Positions 48,581-63,413 of a DNA stretch of 64,000 nt are shown one piece after another. Each line of letters opens with the position of its first letter. Within the stretch, counting starts at the first letter, position 1. Made by a program: the position numbers and the translations under genes. Under the pieces are notes generated by a model. It searched no databases. It had not been told where the DNA came from and was given only the letters and a program-made list of their open reading frames with translations. The stretch is from Calliopsis andreniformis (taxonomy: Eukaryota; Arthropoda; Insecta; Hymenoptera; Andrenidae): positions 18,724,001-18,788,000 of the forward strand of contig NW_027480423.1 in assembly GCF_051401765.1 (NCBI RefSeq). Direction: 5' to 3'.

Positions 48581-51127
48581 TCTAGGGCGCTGCTCCGCCT
48601 GATCGAATAGTTAGGGCCTTAGAAGTCAACGCCAGAAGCATAAAATACAATATAAATATAACAGTTTTTCCACCATATAAAACGAATAATTGCAACCAGT
48701 ATGAAAGTTATGGTCATTTCTACGTTCCGCGCAATCTTGGCTTTACCCTAGGTCGTTGCTCCACCAGGTCGAATAGTTAGGGCCTAAGAAGTCAACGCCA
48801 GAAGCATAAAATACGATATAAATACAACAGCTTTTACATCGTATAAAACGAATAATTGCAACCAGTGTGAGAGTTCTGGTCATTTCGACGTTCCGGGCAA
48901 CCTGGGCTTCACTCCAGGGTGTTGCTCCACCAGATCGAATAGTTAGGGCCTTAGAAGTCAACGCCAGGAGCATAAGATACAATAAAAATACAACAGTCTT
49001 TTCATCGTATTACAGGAATAATTGCAATAAGCTTGAAAGTAATGATTATTTCGGCGTTTCGGGCATCCTAGACTTAACTCTGAGGCATTGCTCCTCCAGA
49101 TCGAATAGTTGGGGCCTAAGAAGTCAATGCCAGAAGCATAAAGTACAATATAACTACAACAGCTTTGGCATCGAATAAATTAATAATTGCAAACAGTGTG
49201 AAAGAGATGGTCATTTCTACGTTCCGGGCAACCTAGGCTTCATTCTAGGGCGTTGGCCCACCAGATCAAACAGTTAGGGCCTTACAAGTCAACGCCCGAA
49301 ACATAAAATAGAAAATAAATCGAACAGGTTTTCCATTGTATAAAACGAATAATTGCTACCAGTGTGAAAGTTATGGTCATTTCTACGTTCCGGGAAACCT
49401 AGGCGTCACTCTAGGGCGTTGCTCCATCATATCTAATAGCTACGGCCTTAGAAGTCAACGCCAGAAGCACAAAATACAATAAAAATGCAGCAGTTTTTCC
49501 ATCGTATAGCATGACTAATTGCAACCAGTGCGAAAGTAATGATTATATCGACATTTCGGGCATCCTAGACTTAACTCTGAGGCGTTGCTCCACCAGATCC
49601 AAGAGTTAGGGGCTTAGAAGTCAACGCCCGAAGCATAAAATACAATATAAGTACAACAGTTTTTCCATGGTATAAAATGAATGATTGCGAATATTGTGAA
49701 AGTAATGGTCACTTCTACGTTCCGGGCAACGTACGCGTCACTCTAGGGTGTTGCTGCTCCACATCTGATAGCTACGGCCTTGGAAGTTAAAGCCGGAAGC
49801 ATAAAACACAATATAAATACAACAGCTTTGCCATCGTATAGAATAAATAATTGCAAACAGTTTGAAGGTTTTGGTCGTTTCTACGTTCCGAGCAACCTAG
49901 GCTTCACTCTAGAGCGTTGGTCCACCAGATCAAACAGTTAGGGCCTTAGAAGTCAACGCCCGAAACATAAAATACAAAATAAATCGAACAGGTTTTCCAT
50001 TGTATAAAACGAATAATTGCTTCCAGTGTGAAAGTTATGGTCATTTCTGCGTTCCGGGCAACCTAGGCTTCACCCTAGGGCGTTTCTCCAACAGATCGAA
50101 TAGTTAGGGCCTAAGAAGTCAACGCCAGAAGCATAAAATACAATATAAGTATAACAGTTTTTCCATCGTATAAAACGAATAATAGCAACCAGTGTGAAAG
50201 TTAGGGTCATTTCTACGTTCCGGGCAACCTAGGCTTCACCCTAGGGCGTTGCACCAACAGATTGAATAGTTAGAGCCTCAGAAGTCAACGCCCGAAGCAT
50301 AAAATACAAAATAAATAGAACAGTTTTTCCATTGTATAAAACGAATAGTTGCTACCGGTGTGAAAGTTATGGTCATTTCTACGTTCCGGGCAACCTATGC
50401 TTCACTCTGGGGCGGTGCTCTGCCAGATTAAATAGTTAGGGCCTAAGAAGTCAACGCCAGAAGCATAAAATACAATATAAATAGAACAGTTTTTCCATTG
50501 TATAAAACGAATAATTGCTACCAGTGTGAAAGTTATGGTCATTTCTACGCTCCGCGCCACCTGTGCTTTACTCTAGGGCGTTGTTCCACCAGATGGAATA
50601 GTTAGGGCCTAAGAACTCAACGCCAGAAGCATAAAATACGATATAAATACAACAGCTTTTCCATCGTATAAAACTAATAATTGCAACCAGTGTGAAAGTT
50701 ATGGTCATTTCTACGTTCCGGGCAACCTAGGCTTCACCCTAGGCCGTTCTTCCACCAGATCGAATAGTTAGGGCCTAAGAAGTGTACGACAGAAGCATAA
50801 AATGCAATGAAAATACAACAGTTTTTCCATCGTATAGCAGGAATAATTTGCAGCCAGTGTGATAGTAGTGGTCATATCTACGTTCCGGGCAACCCAGGTT
50901 TCACTCCAGGGCGTTGCTCCACCAGATCGAATAGTTACGGCCTAAGAAGTCATCGCCAGAAGCATAAAATACGATAAAGATGCAACAGTTTTTCCATCGT
51001 ATAAAACGAATAATTGCAATCAGTGTGAAAGTTATGGTCATTTCTACATTCCGAGCAACCTAGGCTTCACCCTATGGCGTTGTACCACCAGATCGAATAG
51101 TTAGGGCCTAAGAAGTGAACGCCAGAA
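48575..51127 (+). repeat. Block C, copy 2
   Basis: Matches C copy 1 at offset 5312 and C copy 3 at offset 12286. A single-base difference seen by eye is A at 50876, where copies 1 and 3 have T (45564 and the equivalent near 63162). It is followed by A copy 3 through the same 18-bp tract as at the first C-to-A junction. Confidence 0.9.
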
Positions 51128-53886
51128 GCATAAAATACGATATAAATACAAAAGCGTTTCCATCGTATAAAACGAATAATTGCAACAAGTGTGAAAGTTA
51201 TGGTCATTTCTACGTTCCGAGCACCCTAGGCGTCACTCTAGGGCGTTGCTCCACCACATCTAATAGCTATGGCCTTAGAAGTCAACGCCAGAGGCATAAA
51301 GTACAATATAAATACAACAGCGTTTCCATCGTATAAAACGAATAATTGCAACCAGTGTGAAAGTTACGGTCATTTCTACATTCCGAGCAACCTAGGATTC
51401 ACTTTAGGGCGTTGCTCCACCAGATCGAATAGTTAGGTCCTTAGAAGTAAACGCGAGAAGCATAAAATACGATATAACTACAACAGCGTTTCCATCGTGT
51501 AAAACGAATAATTGCAACCAGTGTGAAAGTTATGGTCATTTCTACATTCCGAGCAACCTAGGATTCACTCTAGGGCGTTGCTCCACCAGATCGAATAGTT
51601 TGGTCCTTAGAAGTAAACGCCAGAAGCATAAAATACGATATAAATACAACAGCATTTCCATCGTATAAAACGAATAATTGCTACCAGTGTGAAAGTAATG
51701 GTCATTTCTACGTTCCGAGCACCCTAGGCGTCACTCTAGGGCGTTGCTCCACCAGATCGAATAGTTAGTGCCTTAGAAGTCAACGCCAGAAGCATAAAAT
51801 ACAATATAAATACAACAGTTTTTCCATCGTATAAAACAAATAATTGCAACCAGTATGAAACCTATGGTCATTTCTACTTTCCGAGCAACCTAGGCTTCAC
51901 CCTAGTGCGTTGCTCCAACGGATTGAATAGTTAGGGCGTTAGAAGTCAACGCCCGAACCATAAAATGCAAAAAAAATACAACAGCGTTTCCATCGTATAA
52001 AACGAATAATTGCAACAAGTGAGAAAGTTATGGTCATTTCTACATTCCGAGCAACCTAGGCTTCACTCTAGGGCGTTGCTCCACCAGATCGAATAGTTAG
52101 TGCCTCAGAGGTCAACGCCAGAAGCATAAAATACAATATAAATACAACAGCTTTTCCATCGTATAAAACGAATAATTGCAACCAGTATGAAACTTATGGT
52201 CATTTCTACTTTCCGAGCAACCTAGGCTTCACCCTAGGGCGTTGCTCCAACAGATTGAATAGTTAGGACCTTAGAAGTGAACGCCCGAACCATAAAATGC
52301 AAAAAAAATACAACAGTGCTTCCATCAAATAACAGGAATAATTGCAACCAGTTTGAAAGTGATGGCCAATTCTACGTTCCGGGCAAACTAGGCTTCTATC
52401 TAGGGCGTTGCTCCACCAGTACGAATAGATAGTGCCTTAGAGGTCAACGACAGAAGCATAAAATAAAATATAAATACAACAGTCTTTCCATCGTATAAAA
52501 CGAATAATTGCAACCAGTATGAAACTTATGGTCATTTCTACTTTCCGAGCAACCTAGGCTTCACCCTAGAGCCTTGCTCCAACAGATTGAATGGCTAGGG
52601 CCTTAGAAGTCAACGCCTGAAACATAAAATGCAAAAAAAAAAAACTGTGTTTCCATCATAAAACAGGAATAATTGCAACCAATTTGGAAAGTGATGGCCA
52701 ATTCTACGTTCCGGGCAACCTAGGCTTCACTCTAGGGCGTTGCTCCACCATATGGAATAGTTAGTGCCTTAGAAGTCAACGCCAGAAGCATAAAATACAA
52801 TATAAATACAACAGCATTTCCATCGTATAAAACGAATAATTGCAACCAGTATGAAACTTATGGTCATTTCTACTTTCCTAGCAACCTAGGCTTCACACTA
52901 GGGCGTTGCTCCAACAGATTGAATAGTTAGGGCCTTAGAACTCTACGCCCGAGCCATAAAATGCAAAAAAAATACAACAGTGTTTCCACCATATAACAGG
53001 AATAATTGCGACCAGTTTGAAAGTGATGGCCAATTCTACGTTCCGGGCAACCTAGGCTTCACTCTAGGGCGTTGCTCCAACAGATCGAATAGTTAGTGCC
53101 TTAGAAGTCAACGCCAGAAGCATAAAATACAATATAAATACAACAGCTTTTCGATCGTATAAAACGAATAATTGCAACCAGTGTGAAAGTTATGGTCATT
53201 TCTACATTCCGAGCAGCCTAGGATTCTCTCTAGGGCGTTGCTCCACCAGATCGAATAGTTAGGTCCTTAGAAGTAAACGCCAGAAGCATAAAATACGATA
53301 TAAATACAAAAGCGTTTCCATCGTATAAAACGAATAATTGCAACAAGTGTGAAAGTTATGGTCATTTCTACGTTCCGAGCACCCTAGGCGTCACTCTAGG
53401 GCGTTGCTCCAACACATCTAATAGCTATGGCCTTAGAAGTCAACGCCAGAGGCATAAAGTACAATATAAATACAACAGCGTTTCCATCGTATAAAACGAA
53501 TAATTGCAACCAGTGTGAAAGTTACGGTCATTTCTACATTCCGAGCAACCTAGGATTCACTTTAGGGCGTTGCTCCACCAGATCGAATAGTTAGGTCCTT
53601 AGAAGTAAACGCCAGCAGCATAAAAGACGATATAAATACAACAGCTTTTCCATCGTATAAAAGGAATAATTGCAAACAGTGTGAAAGTAATGGTCATTTC
53701 TACGTTCCGGGCAAGCTAGGCTTCACCCTAGGCTGTTGTTCCAACAGATTGAATGGTTAGGGCCTTAGAAGTCAACGCCCGAAGCATAAAATGCAATAAG
53801 AATACAACAGTGTTTCCATCGTATAAAACGAATAATTGCTACCAGTATGAAACTTATGGTCATTTCTACTTTCCGAGCAAGCTAGG
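51128..53886 (+). repeat. Block A, copy 3
   Basis: Matches A copy 1 at offset 17598 and A copy 2 at offset 5312, with the same private variants and a 12-nt A run near 52633. It continues into B copy 2 through 'ctaggcttcac' at 53882-53892, restoring the A-B-C order. Confidence 0.9.
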
Positions 53887-56800
53887 CTTCACCATAGGGC
53901 GTTGCTCCACCAGATAGAATAGTTAGTGCCTTAGAAGTCAACGCCAGAAGCATAAAATACAATATAAATACAACAGTTTTTACATCGTATAAAACGAATA
54001 ATTGCAACCAGTTTGAAAGTGATGGCCAATTCTACCTTCCGGGCAACCTAGGCTTCACTCTAGGGCGCTGCTCCACCAGATCCAATAGTTAGTGCCTTAG
54101 AAGTCAACGCCAGAAGCATAAAATACAATATAAATACAACAGTTTTTCCATCGTATAAAACAAATAATTGCAACCAGTATGAAACCTATGGTCATTTCTA
54201 CTTTCCGAGCAACCTAGGCTTCACCCTAGTGCGTTGCTCCAACGGATTGAATAGTTAGGGCGTTAGAAGTCAACGCCCGAACCATAAAATGCAAAAAAAA
54301 TACAACAGCGTTTCCATCGTATAAAACGAATAATTGCAACCAGTATGAAACTTATGGTCATTTCTACTTTCCGAGCTACCTAGGCTTCACCCTAGGGCGT
54401 TGCTCCAACAGATTGAATAGTTAGGGCCTTAGAAGTCTACGACCGAACCATAAAATACAAAAAAAATACAACAGTGTTTCCATCATATAACAGGAATAAT
54501 TTCGACCAGTTTGAATGTGATAGCCAATTCTACGTTCCGGGCAACCTAGGCTTCACTCTAGGGCGTTGCTCCTCCAGATCGAATAGTTAGTGCCTTAGAA
54601 GTCAACGCCAGAAGCATAAAATACGATATAAATACAACAGATTTTCCATCGTATAAAACGAATAATTGCAACCAGTGCGAAAGTAATGGTCATTCCTAGG
54701 TTCCGAGCACCCTAGGCGTCACTCTAGGGCGTTGCTCCACCACATCTAATAGCTACGGCCTTAGAAGTCAACGCCAGAGGCATAAAGTACAATATAAATA
54801 CAACAGCGTTTCCATCGTATAAAACGAATAATTGCAACCAGTGTGAAAGTTATGGTCATTTCTACATTCCGAGCAACCTAGGATTCACTCTAGGGCGTTG
54901 GTCCACCAGATCGAATAGTTAGGTCCTTAGAAGTAAACGCCAGAAGCATAAAATACGATATAAATACAGCAGCTTTTCCATCGTATAAAACGAATAATTG
55001 CAGCCAGTGTGAAGGTAATGGTCATTTCTACGTTCCGAGCACCCTAGGCGTCACTCTAGGGCGTTGCTCCACCACATCTAATAGCTACGGCCTTAGAAGT
55101 CAACGCCAGATGCATAAAGTACAATATAAATACAACAGCGTTTCCATCGTATAAAACGAATAATTGCAACCAGTGTGAAAGTTATGGTCATTTCTACATT
55201 CCGAGCAACCTAGGATTCACTCTAGGGCGTTGCTCCACCAGATCGAATAGTTAGGTCCTTAGAAGTAAAGGCCAGAAGCATAAAATACGATATAAACACA
55301 ACAGCGTTTCCATCGTGTAAAACGAATAATTGCAACCAGTGTGAAAGTTATGGTCATTTCTACATTCCGAGCAACCTAGGATTCACTCTAGGGCGTTGCT
55401 CCACCAGATCGAATAGTTAGGTCCTTAGAAGTAAACGCCAGAAACATAAAACACGATATAAATACAACAGCTTTTCCATCGTATAAAAGGAATAATTGCA
55501 AAACAGTGTGAATGTAATGGTCATTTCTACGTTCCGGGCAAGCTAGGCTTCACTCTAGGGCGTTGCTCCACCTGATCGAATAGTGAGGTCCTCAGAAGTA
55601 AACGCCAGAAGCATAAAATACGATATAAATACAACAGCCTTTCCATCGTATAAAAGGATTAATTGCAACCAGTTTGAACGTGATATTCATTTCTCCTTTC
55701 CGGGCAACCTAGGCTTCATTCTAGGGCGGTGCTCCACTAGGACGAACAGCTAGGGCCTTAGAAGTCAACGCCAGAAGCATAAAATGCAATAAGAATACAA
55801 CAGTGTTTCCATCGTATAAAACGAATAATTGCTACCAGTATGAAACTTATGGTCATTTCTACTTTCCGAGCAAGCTAGGCTTCACCATAGGGCGTTGCTC
55901 CACCATATCGGATAGTTAGTGCCTTAGAAGTCAACGCCAGAAGCATAAAATACAATATAGATACAACAGCTTTTCCATCGTATAAAACGAATAATTGCAA
56001 CCAGTGTGTAAGTAATGGTCATTTCTACGTTCCGAGTACCCTAGGCGTCACTCTAGGGCGTTGCTCCACCACATCTAATAGCTACGGCCTTAGAAGTCAA
56101 CGCCAGAGGCATAAAGTACAATATAAATACAACAGCGTTTCCATCGTATAAAACGAATAATTGCAACCAGTGTGAAAGTTATGGTCATTTCTACATTCCG
56201 AGCAACCTAGGATCCACTCTAGGGCGTTGCTGCACCAGGTCGAATAGTTAGGTCCTTAGAAGTAAATGCCAGAAGCATAAAATACGATATAAATACAACA
56301 GCGTTTGCATCGTATAAAACGAATAATTGCAACCAGTGTGAAAGTTATGGCCAGTTCTACATTGCGAGCAACCTAGGATTCACTCTAGGCCGTTGCTCCA
56401 CCAGATCGAATAGTTAGGTCCCTGGAAGTAAACGCCAGAAGCATAAAATACGATATAAATACAACAGCTTTTCCATCGTATAAAACGAATAATTGCAACC
56501 GGTGTGAAGGTAATGGTCATTTCTACGTGCCGAGCACCCTAGGCGTCTCTGTAGGGCGTTGCTCCACCGCATCTAATAGCTACAGCCTTAGAAGTCAGCG
56601 CCAGAGGCATAAAATACAATATAAATACAACAGCTTTTCCATCGTATAAAACGAGTAATTCCAACCAGTATGAAACTTATGGTCATTTCTACTTTCCGAG
56701 CAACCTAGGCTTCACCCTAGGGCGTTGCTCCAACGGATCGAATAGTTAGGGCCTTAGAAGTCAACGCCCGAACCATAATATGCAAAAAAAACGCATCAGT

Positions 56801-59800
56801 GTTTCCATCATATAACAGGAATAATTGCAACCAATTTGGAAAGTGATGGCCAATTCTACGTTCCGGGCAACCTAGGCTCCACCCTAGGCCGTTGTTCCAC
56901 CAGATCGAATAGTTAGTGCCTTAGAAGTCAACGCCAGAAGCATAAAATACGATATAAATACAACAGATTTTCCATCGTATAAAACGAATAATTGCAACCA
57001 GTGTGAAAGTAATGGTCATTCCTAGGTTCCGAGCACCCTAGGCGTCACTCTAGGGCGTTGCTCCACCACATCTAATAGCTACGGCCTTAGAAGTCAACGC
57101 CAGAGGCATAAAGTACAATATAAATACAACAGCGTTTCCATCGTATAAAACGAATAATTGCAACCAGTGTGAAAGTTATGGTCATTTCTACATTCCGAGC
57201 AACCTAGGATTCACTCTAGGGCGTTGCTCCACCAGATCGAATAGTTAGGTCCTTAGAAGTAAACGCCAGAAGCATAAAATACGATATAAATACAACAGCA
57301 TTTCCATCGTATAAAACGAATATTTGCAACCAGTATGAAACTTATGGTCATTTCTACTTTCCTAGCAACCTAGGCTTCACACTAGGGCGTTGCTCCAACA
57401 GATTGAATAGTTAGGGCCTTAGAACTCTACGCCCGAGCCATAAAATGCAAAAAAAATACAACAGTGTTTCCACCATATAACAGGAATAATTGCGACCAGT
57501 TTGAAAGTGATGGCCAATTCTACGTTCCGGGCAACCTAGGCTTCACTCTAGGGCGTTGCTCCAACAGATCGAATAGTTAGTGCCTTAGAAGTCAACGCCA
57601 GAAGCATAAAATACAATATAAATACAACAGCTTTTCGATCGTATAAAACGAATAATTGCAACCAGTGTGAAAGTTATGGTCATTTCTACATTCCGAGCAG
57701 CCTAGGATTCACTCTAGGGCGTTGCTCCACCAGATCGAATAGTTAGGTCCTTAGAAGTAAACGCCAGAAGCATAAAATACGATATAAATACAAAAGCGTT
57801 TCCATCGTATAAAACGAATAATTGCAACAAGTGTGAAAGTTATGGTCATTTCTACGTTCCGAGCACCCTAGGCGTCACTCTAGGGCGTTGCTCCACCACA
57901 TCTAATAGCTATGGCCTGAGAAGTCAACGCCAGAGGCATAAAGTACAATATAAATACAACAGCGTTTCCATCGTATAAAACGAATAATTGCAACCAGTGT
58001 GAAAGTTACGGTCATTTCTACATTCCGAGCAACCTAGGATTCACTTTAGGGCGTTGCTCCACCAGATCGAATAGTTAGGTCCTTAGAAGTAAACGCCAGC
58101 AGCATAAAAGACGATATAAATACAACAGCTTTTCCATCGTATAAAAGGAATAATTGCAAACAGTGTGAAAGTAATGGTCATTTCTACGTTCCGGGCAAGC
58201 TAGGCTTCACCCTAGGCTGTTGTTCCAACAGATTGAATGGTTAGGGCCTTAGAAGTCAACGCCCGAAGCATAAAATGCAATAAGAATACAACAGTGTTTC
58301 CATCGTATAAAACGAATAATTGCTACCAGTATGAAACTTATGGTCATTTCTACTTTCCGAGCAAGCTAGGCTTCACCATAGGGCGTTGCTCCACCAGATA
58401 GAATAGTTAGTGCCTTAGAAGTCAACGCCAGAAGCATAAAATACAATATAAATACAACAGTTTTTACATCGTATAAAACGAATAATTGCAACCAGTTTGA
58501 AAGTGATGGCCAATTCTACCTTCCGGGCAACCTAGGCTTCACTCTAGGGCGCTGCTCCACCAGATCGAATAGTTAGTGCCTTAGAAGTCAACGCCAGAAG
58601 CATAAAATACGATATAAATACAACAGCTTTTCCATCGTATATAATGTATATTTGCAGACAGTGTGAAAGTAATGGTCATTTCTACGTTCCGTGCAACCTA
58701 GGCTTCACCCAAGGGCGTTGTTCCACCAGATGGAATAGTTAGGGCCTAAGAAGTCAATGCCGGATGCATAAAATGCAATAAAAATGCAACAGTTATTCCA
58801 TCATATAACAGGAATAATTGCAGGCAGTTTGAAAGTGATGGTCATTTCTACAAACCGGGCAAGCTAGGCTTCACTCTAGGACGTTGCTCCACCAGATCGA
58901 ATAGTTAGGGCCTTAGAAATCAACGCCCCAAGCATAAAATACAAAATAAATAGAACAGTTTTTCCATCCTATAAAACGAATAATTGCTACCAGTGTGTAA
59001 GTTATGTTCATTTCTACTTTCCGGGCAACCTAGGCTTCACCCTAGGGCGTTGCTCCAACAGATTGAATAGGTAGGGCCTTAGAAGTCAATGCCCGAAGCA
59101 TAAAATGCAATAAAAATACAACAGTTTTTCCATCCTATAAAACGAATAATTGCAAACAGTGTGAAAGTAATGGTCATTTCTACGTACCGGGCAGCCTAGG
59201 CTCCACTCTAGGGCGTTGCTCCACCAAATCGAATAGCTAGGGCATAAGGAGTCAACGCCAGAAGCATAAAATGCAATAAAGATGCAAAAGTTTTTCCATC
59301 GTATAACAGGAATAACTGCAAACAGTGTGAAAGTACTGGTCATTTCTACGTTCCAGGCAACCTAGGCTTCACTCTAGGGCGTTGTTCCACCAGATCGAAT
59401 AGTTAGGGCCTAAGAAGTCAACGCCAGAAGCATAAAATACGATATAAATACAACAGCTTTTCCATCGTACAAAACGAATAATTGCAACCAGTGTGAAAGT
59501 TATGGTCATTTCTACATTCCGCGCAACCTGGGCTTTACCCTAGAGCGTTGTTCCACCAGATGGAATAGCTAGGGACTTAGAACTCAACGCCATAAGAATA
59601 AAATACAATATAAGTACAACAGTCTTTCCATCGTATAAAATGAATATTTGCAACCAGTGTGAAAGTTATGGTCATTTCTACATTCCGCGGAACCTAGGCT
59701 TCACTCTAGGGCGTTGCTCCACCTGATCGAATAGTTAGGGCCTTAGAAGTCAACGCCAGAAGCATAAAATACAATAATGATGCAACAGTTTTTCCATCGT

Positions 59801-60860
59801 ATAACAGGAATAACTGCAAACAGTGTGAAAGTACTGGTCATACCTACGTTCCGGGTAACCCAGGTTTCACTCTAGGGCGTTGCTCCACCAGATCGAATAG
59901 CTAGGGACTTAGAATTCAACGCCATAAGGATAAAATACAATATAAATAGAACAGTTTTTCCATCGTTTAAAACGAATAATTGCTGCGAGTGTGAAAGTTA
60001 TGGTCATTTCTACTTTCCGGGCAACCTACGCTCCCCCCTAGGGCGTTGATCCACCAGATGGAATAGTTAGGGCCTAAGAAGTCAACGCCAGAAGCATAAA
60101 ATACGATATAAATTCAACAGCTTTTCCATTGTATAAAACGAATAATTGCAACCAGTGTGAATGTTATGGTCATTTCTACGTTCCGGGCAACCTAGGCTTC
60201 CCACTAGGGCGTTGCTCCAACAGATTGCATAGTTAGGGCCTTAGAAGTCAATGCCCGAAGCACAAAATGCCGTAAAAATACAACAGTTTTTGCGTCGTAT
60301 AGCAGGAATAATTTGCAACCAGTGTGAATGTATGGTCGTATCTATGTTCCGGGCAACCTAGGCATCACTGTAGGGCGTTGCTCCACCAGATCGAATAGGT
60401 AGGTCCTTAGAAGTCAACGCCAGAAGCATAAAATACGATATAAATACAACAGCTTTTCCATCGTATAAAAGGAATAATTGCAAACAGTGTGAAAGTAATG
60501 GTCATTTCTACGTTCCGGGCAACCTAGGCTTCTCTCTACGGCGTTGTTCCACCAGATCGAATAGTTAGGGCCTAAGAAATCAACACCATAAGAATAAAAT
60601 ACAAAATAAGTACAACAGCCTTTACAGCGTATAAAACGAATAATTGCAACCTGTGTGAAGGTTATGGTCACATCTACGTTCCGGGCAACCTAGGCTTCAC
60701 CCTATGGCGTTGTACCACCAGATCGAATAGTTAGGGCCTAAGAAGTGAACGCCAGAAGCATAAAACACAATATAAATACAACAGTTTTTCCATCGTATAA
60801 AACGAATAATTGCAACCAGTGTGAAAGTTATGGTCATTTCTACATTCCGAGCAACCTAGG
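53887..60860 (+). repeat. Block B, copy 2
   Basis: Near-identical to B copy 1, including the divergent zone starting about 58.6 kb. The G at 59985 distinguishes it from the A at 42387. Shared rare variants such as 'gatccaatagttag', 'gcgttggtccacc' and 'tatggcctgagaag' rule out independent derivation. Confidence 0.9.
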
Positions 60861-63413
60861 CTTCACTCTAGGGCGCTGCTCCGCCTGATCGAATAGTTAG
60901 GGCCTTAGAAGTCAACGCCAGAAGCATAAAATACAATATAAATATAACAGTTTTTCCACCATATAAAACGAATAATTGCAACCAGTATGAAAGTTATGGT
61001 CATTTCTACGTTCCGCGCAATCTTGGCTTTACCCTAGGTCGTTGCTCCACCAGGTCGAATAGTTAGGGCCTAAGAAGTCAACGCCAGAAGCATAAAATAC
61101 GATATAAATACAACAGCTTTTACATCGTATAAAACGAATAATTGCAACCAGTGTGAGAGTTCTGGTCATTTCGACGTTCCGGGCAACCTGGGCTTCACTC
61201 CAGGGTGTTGCTCCACCAGATCGAATAGTTAGGGCCTTAGAAGTCAACGCCAGGAGCATAAGATACAATAAAAATACAACAGTCTTTTCATCGTATTACA
61301 GGAATAATTGCAATAAGCTTGAAAGTAATGATTATTTCGGCGTTTCGGGCATCCTAGACTTAACTCTGAGGCATTGCTCCTCCAGATCGAATAGTTGGGG
61401 CCTAAGAAGTCAATGCCAGAAGCATAAAGTACAATATAACTACAACAGCTTTGGCATCGAATAAATTAATAATTGCAAACAGTGTGAAAGAGATGGTCAT
61501 TTCTACGTTCCGGGCAACCTAGGCTTCATTCTAGGGCGTTGGCCCACCAGATCAAACAGTTAGGGCCTTACAAGTCAACGCCCGAAACATAAAATAGAAA
61601 ATAAATCGAACAGGTTTTCCATTGTATAAAACGAATAATTGCTACCAGTGTGAAAGTTATGGTCATTTCTACGTTCCGGGAAACCTAGGCGTCACTCTAG
61701 GGCGTTGCTCCATCATATCTAATAGCTACGGCCTTAGAAGTCAACGCCAGAAGCACAAAATACAATAAAAATGCAGCAGTTTTTCCATCGTATAGCATGA
61801 CTAATTGCAACCAGTGCGAAAGTAATGATTATATCGACATTTCGGGCATCCTAGACTTAACTCTGAGGCGTTGCTCCACCAGATCCAAGAGTTAGGGGCT
61901 TAGAAGTCAACGCCCGAAGCATAAAATACAATATAAGTACAACAGTTTTTCCATGGTATAAAATGAATGATTGCGAATATTGTGAAAGTAATGGTCACTT
62001 CTACGTTCCGGGCAACGTACGCGTCACTCTAGGGTGTTGCTGCTCCACATCTGATAGCTACGGCCTTGGAAGTTAAAGCCGGAAGCATAAAACACAATAT
62101 AAATACAACAGCTTTGCCATCGTATAGAATAAATAATTGCAAACAGTTTGAAGGTTTTGGTCGTTTCTACGTTCCGAGCAACCTAGGCTTCACTCTAGAG
62201 CGTTGGTCCACCAGATCAAACAGTTAGGGCCTTAGAAGTCAACGCCCGAAACATAAAATACAAAATAAATCGAACAGGTTTTCCATTGTATAAAACGAAT
62301 AATTGCTTCCAGTGTGAAAGTTATGGTCATTTCTGCGTTCCGGGCAACCTAGGCTTCACCCTAGGGCGTTTCTCCAACAGATCGAATAGTTAGGGCCTAA
62401 GAAGTCAACGCCAGAAGCATAAAATACAATATAAGTATAACAGTTTTTCCATCGTATAAAACGAATAATAGCAACCAGTGTGAAAGTTAGGGTCATTTCT
62501 ACGTTCCGGGCAACCTAGGCTTCACCCTAGGGCGTTGCACCAACAGATTGAATAGTTAGAGCCTCAGAAGTCAACGCCCGAAGCATAAAATACAAAATAA
62601 ATAGAACAGTTTTTCCATTGTATAAAACGAATAGTTGCTACCGGTGTGAAAGTTATGGTCATTTCTACGTTCCGGGCAACCTATGCTTCACTCTGGGGCG
62701 GTGCTCTGCCAGATTAAATAGTTAGGGCCTAAGAAGTCAACGCCAGAAGCATAAAATACAATATAAATAGAACAGTTTTTCCATTGTATAAAACGAATAA
62801 TTGCTACCAGTGTGAAAGTTATGGTCATTTCTACGCTCCGCGCCACCTGTGCTTTACTCTAGGGCGTTGTTCCACCAGATGGAATAGTTAGGGCCTAAGA
62901 ACTCAACGCCAGAAGCATAAAATACGATATAAATACAACAGCTTTTCCATCGTATAAAACTAATAATTGCAACCAGTGTGAAAGTTATGGTCATTTCTAC
63001 GTTCCGGGCAACCTAGGCTTCACCCTAGGCCGTTCTTCCACCAGATCGAATAGTTAGGGCCTAAGAAGTGTACGACAGAAGCATAAAATGCAATGAAAAT
63101 ACAACAGTTTTTCCATCGTATAGCAGGAATAATTTGCAGCCAGTGTGATAGTAGTGGTCATTTCTACGTTCCGGGCAACCCAGGTTTCACTCCAGGGCGT
63201 TGCTCCACCAGATCGAATAGTTACGGCCTAAGAAGTCATCGCCAGAAGCATAAAATACGATAAAGATGCAACAGTTTTTCCATCGTATAAAACGAATAAT
63301 TGCAATCAGTGTGAAAGTTATGGTCATTTCTACATTCCGAGCAACCTAGGCTTCACCCTATGGCGTTGTACCACCAGATCGAATAGTTAGGGCCTAAGAA
63401 GTGAACGCCAGAA
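60861..63413 (+). repeat. Block C, copy 3
   Basis: Matches C copies 1 and 2 up to the tract 63404-63421. After this tract it does not enter A: it reads 'cacaatataaatac' where A would give 'tacgatataaatac'. This is the only C in the window whose right neighbour is not A. Confidence 0.9.

Noticed and set aside
45816..51127. Assembly error as the sole explanation of the A-C unit
   Set aside because: It cannot be excluded without reads, but A-to-C is a novel junction not present elsewhere in the window, and C copy 2 has its own variant (50876), which argues against simple re-use of the same reads.
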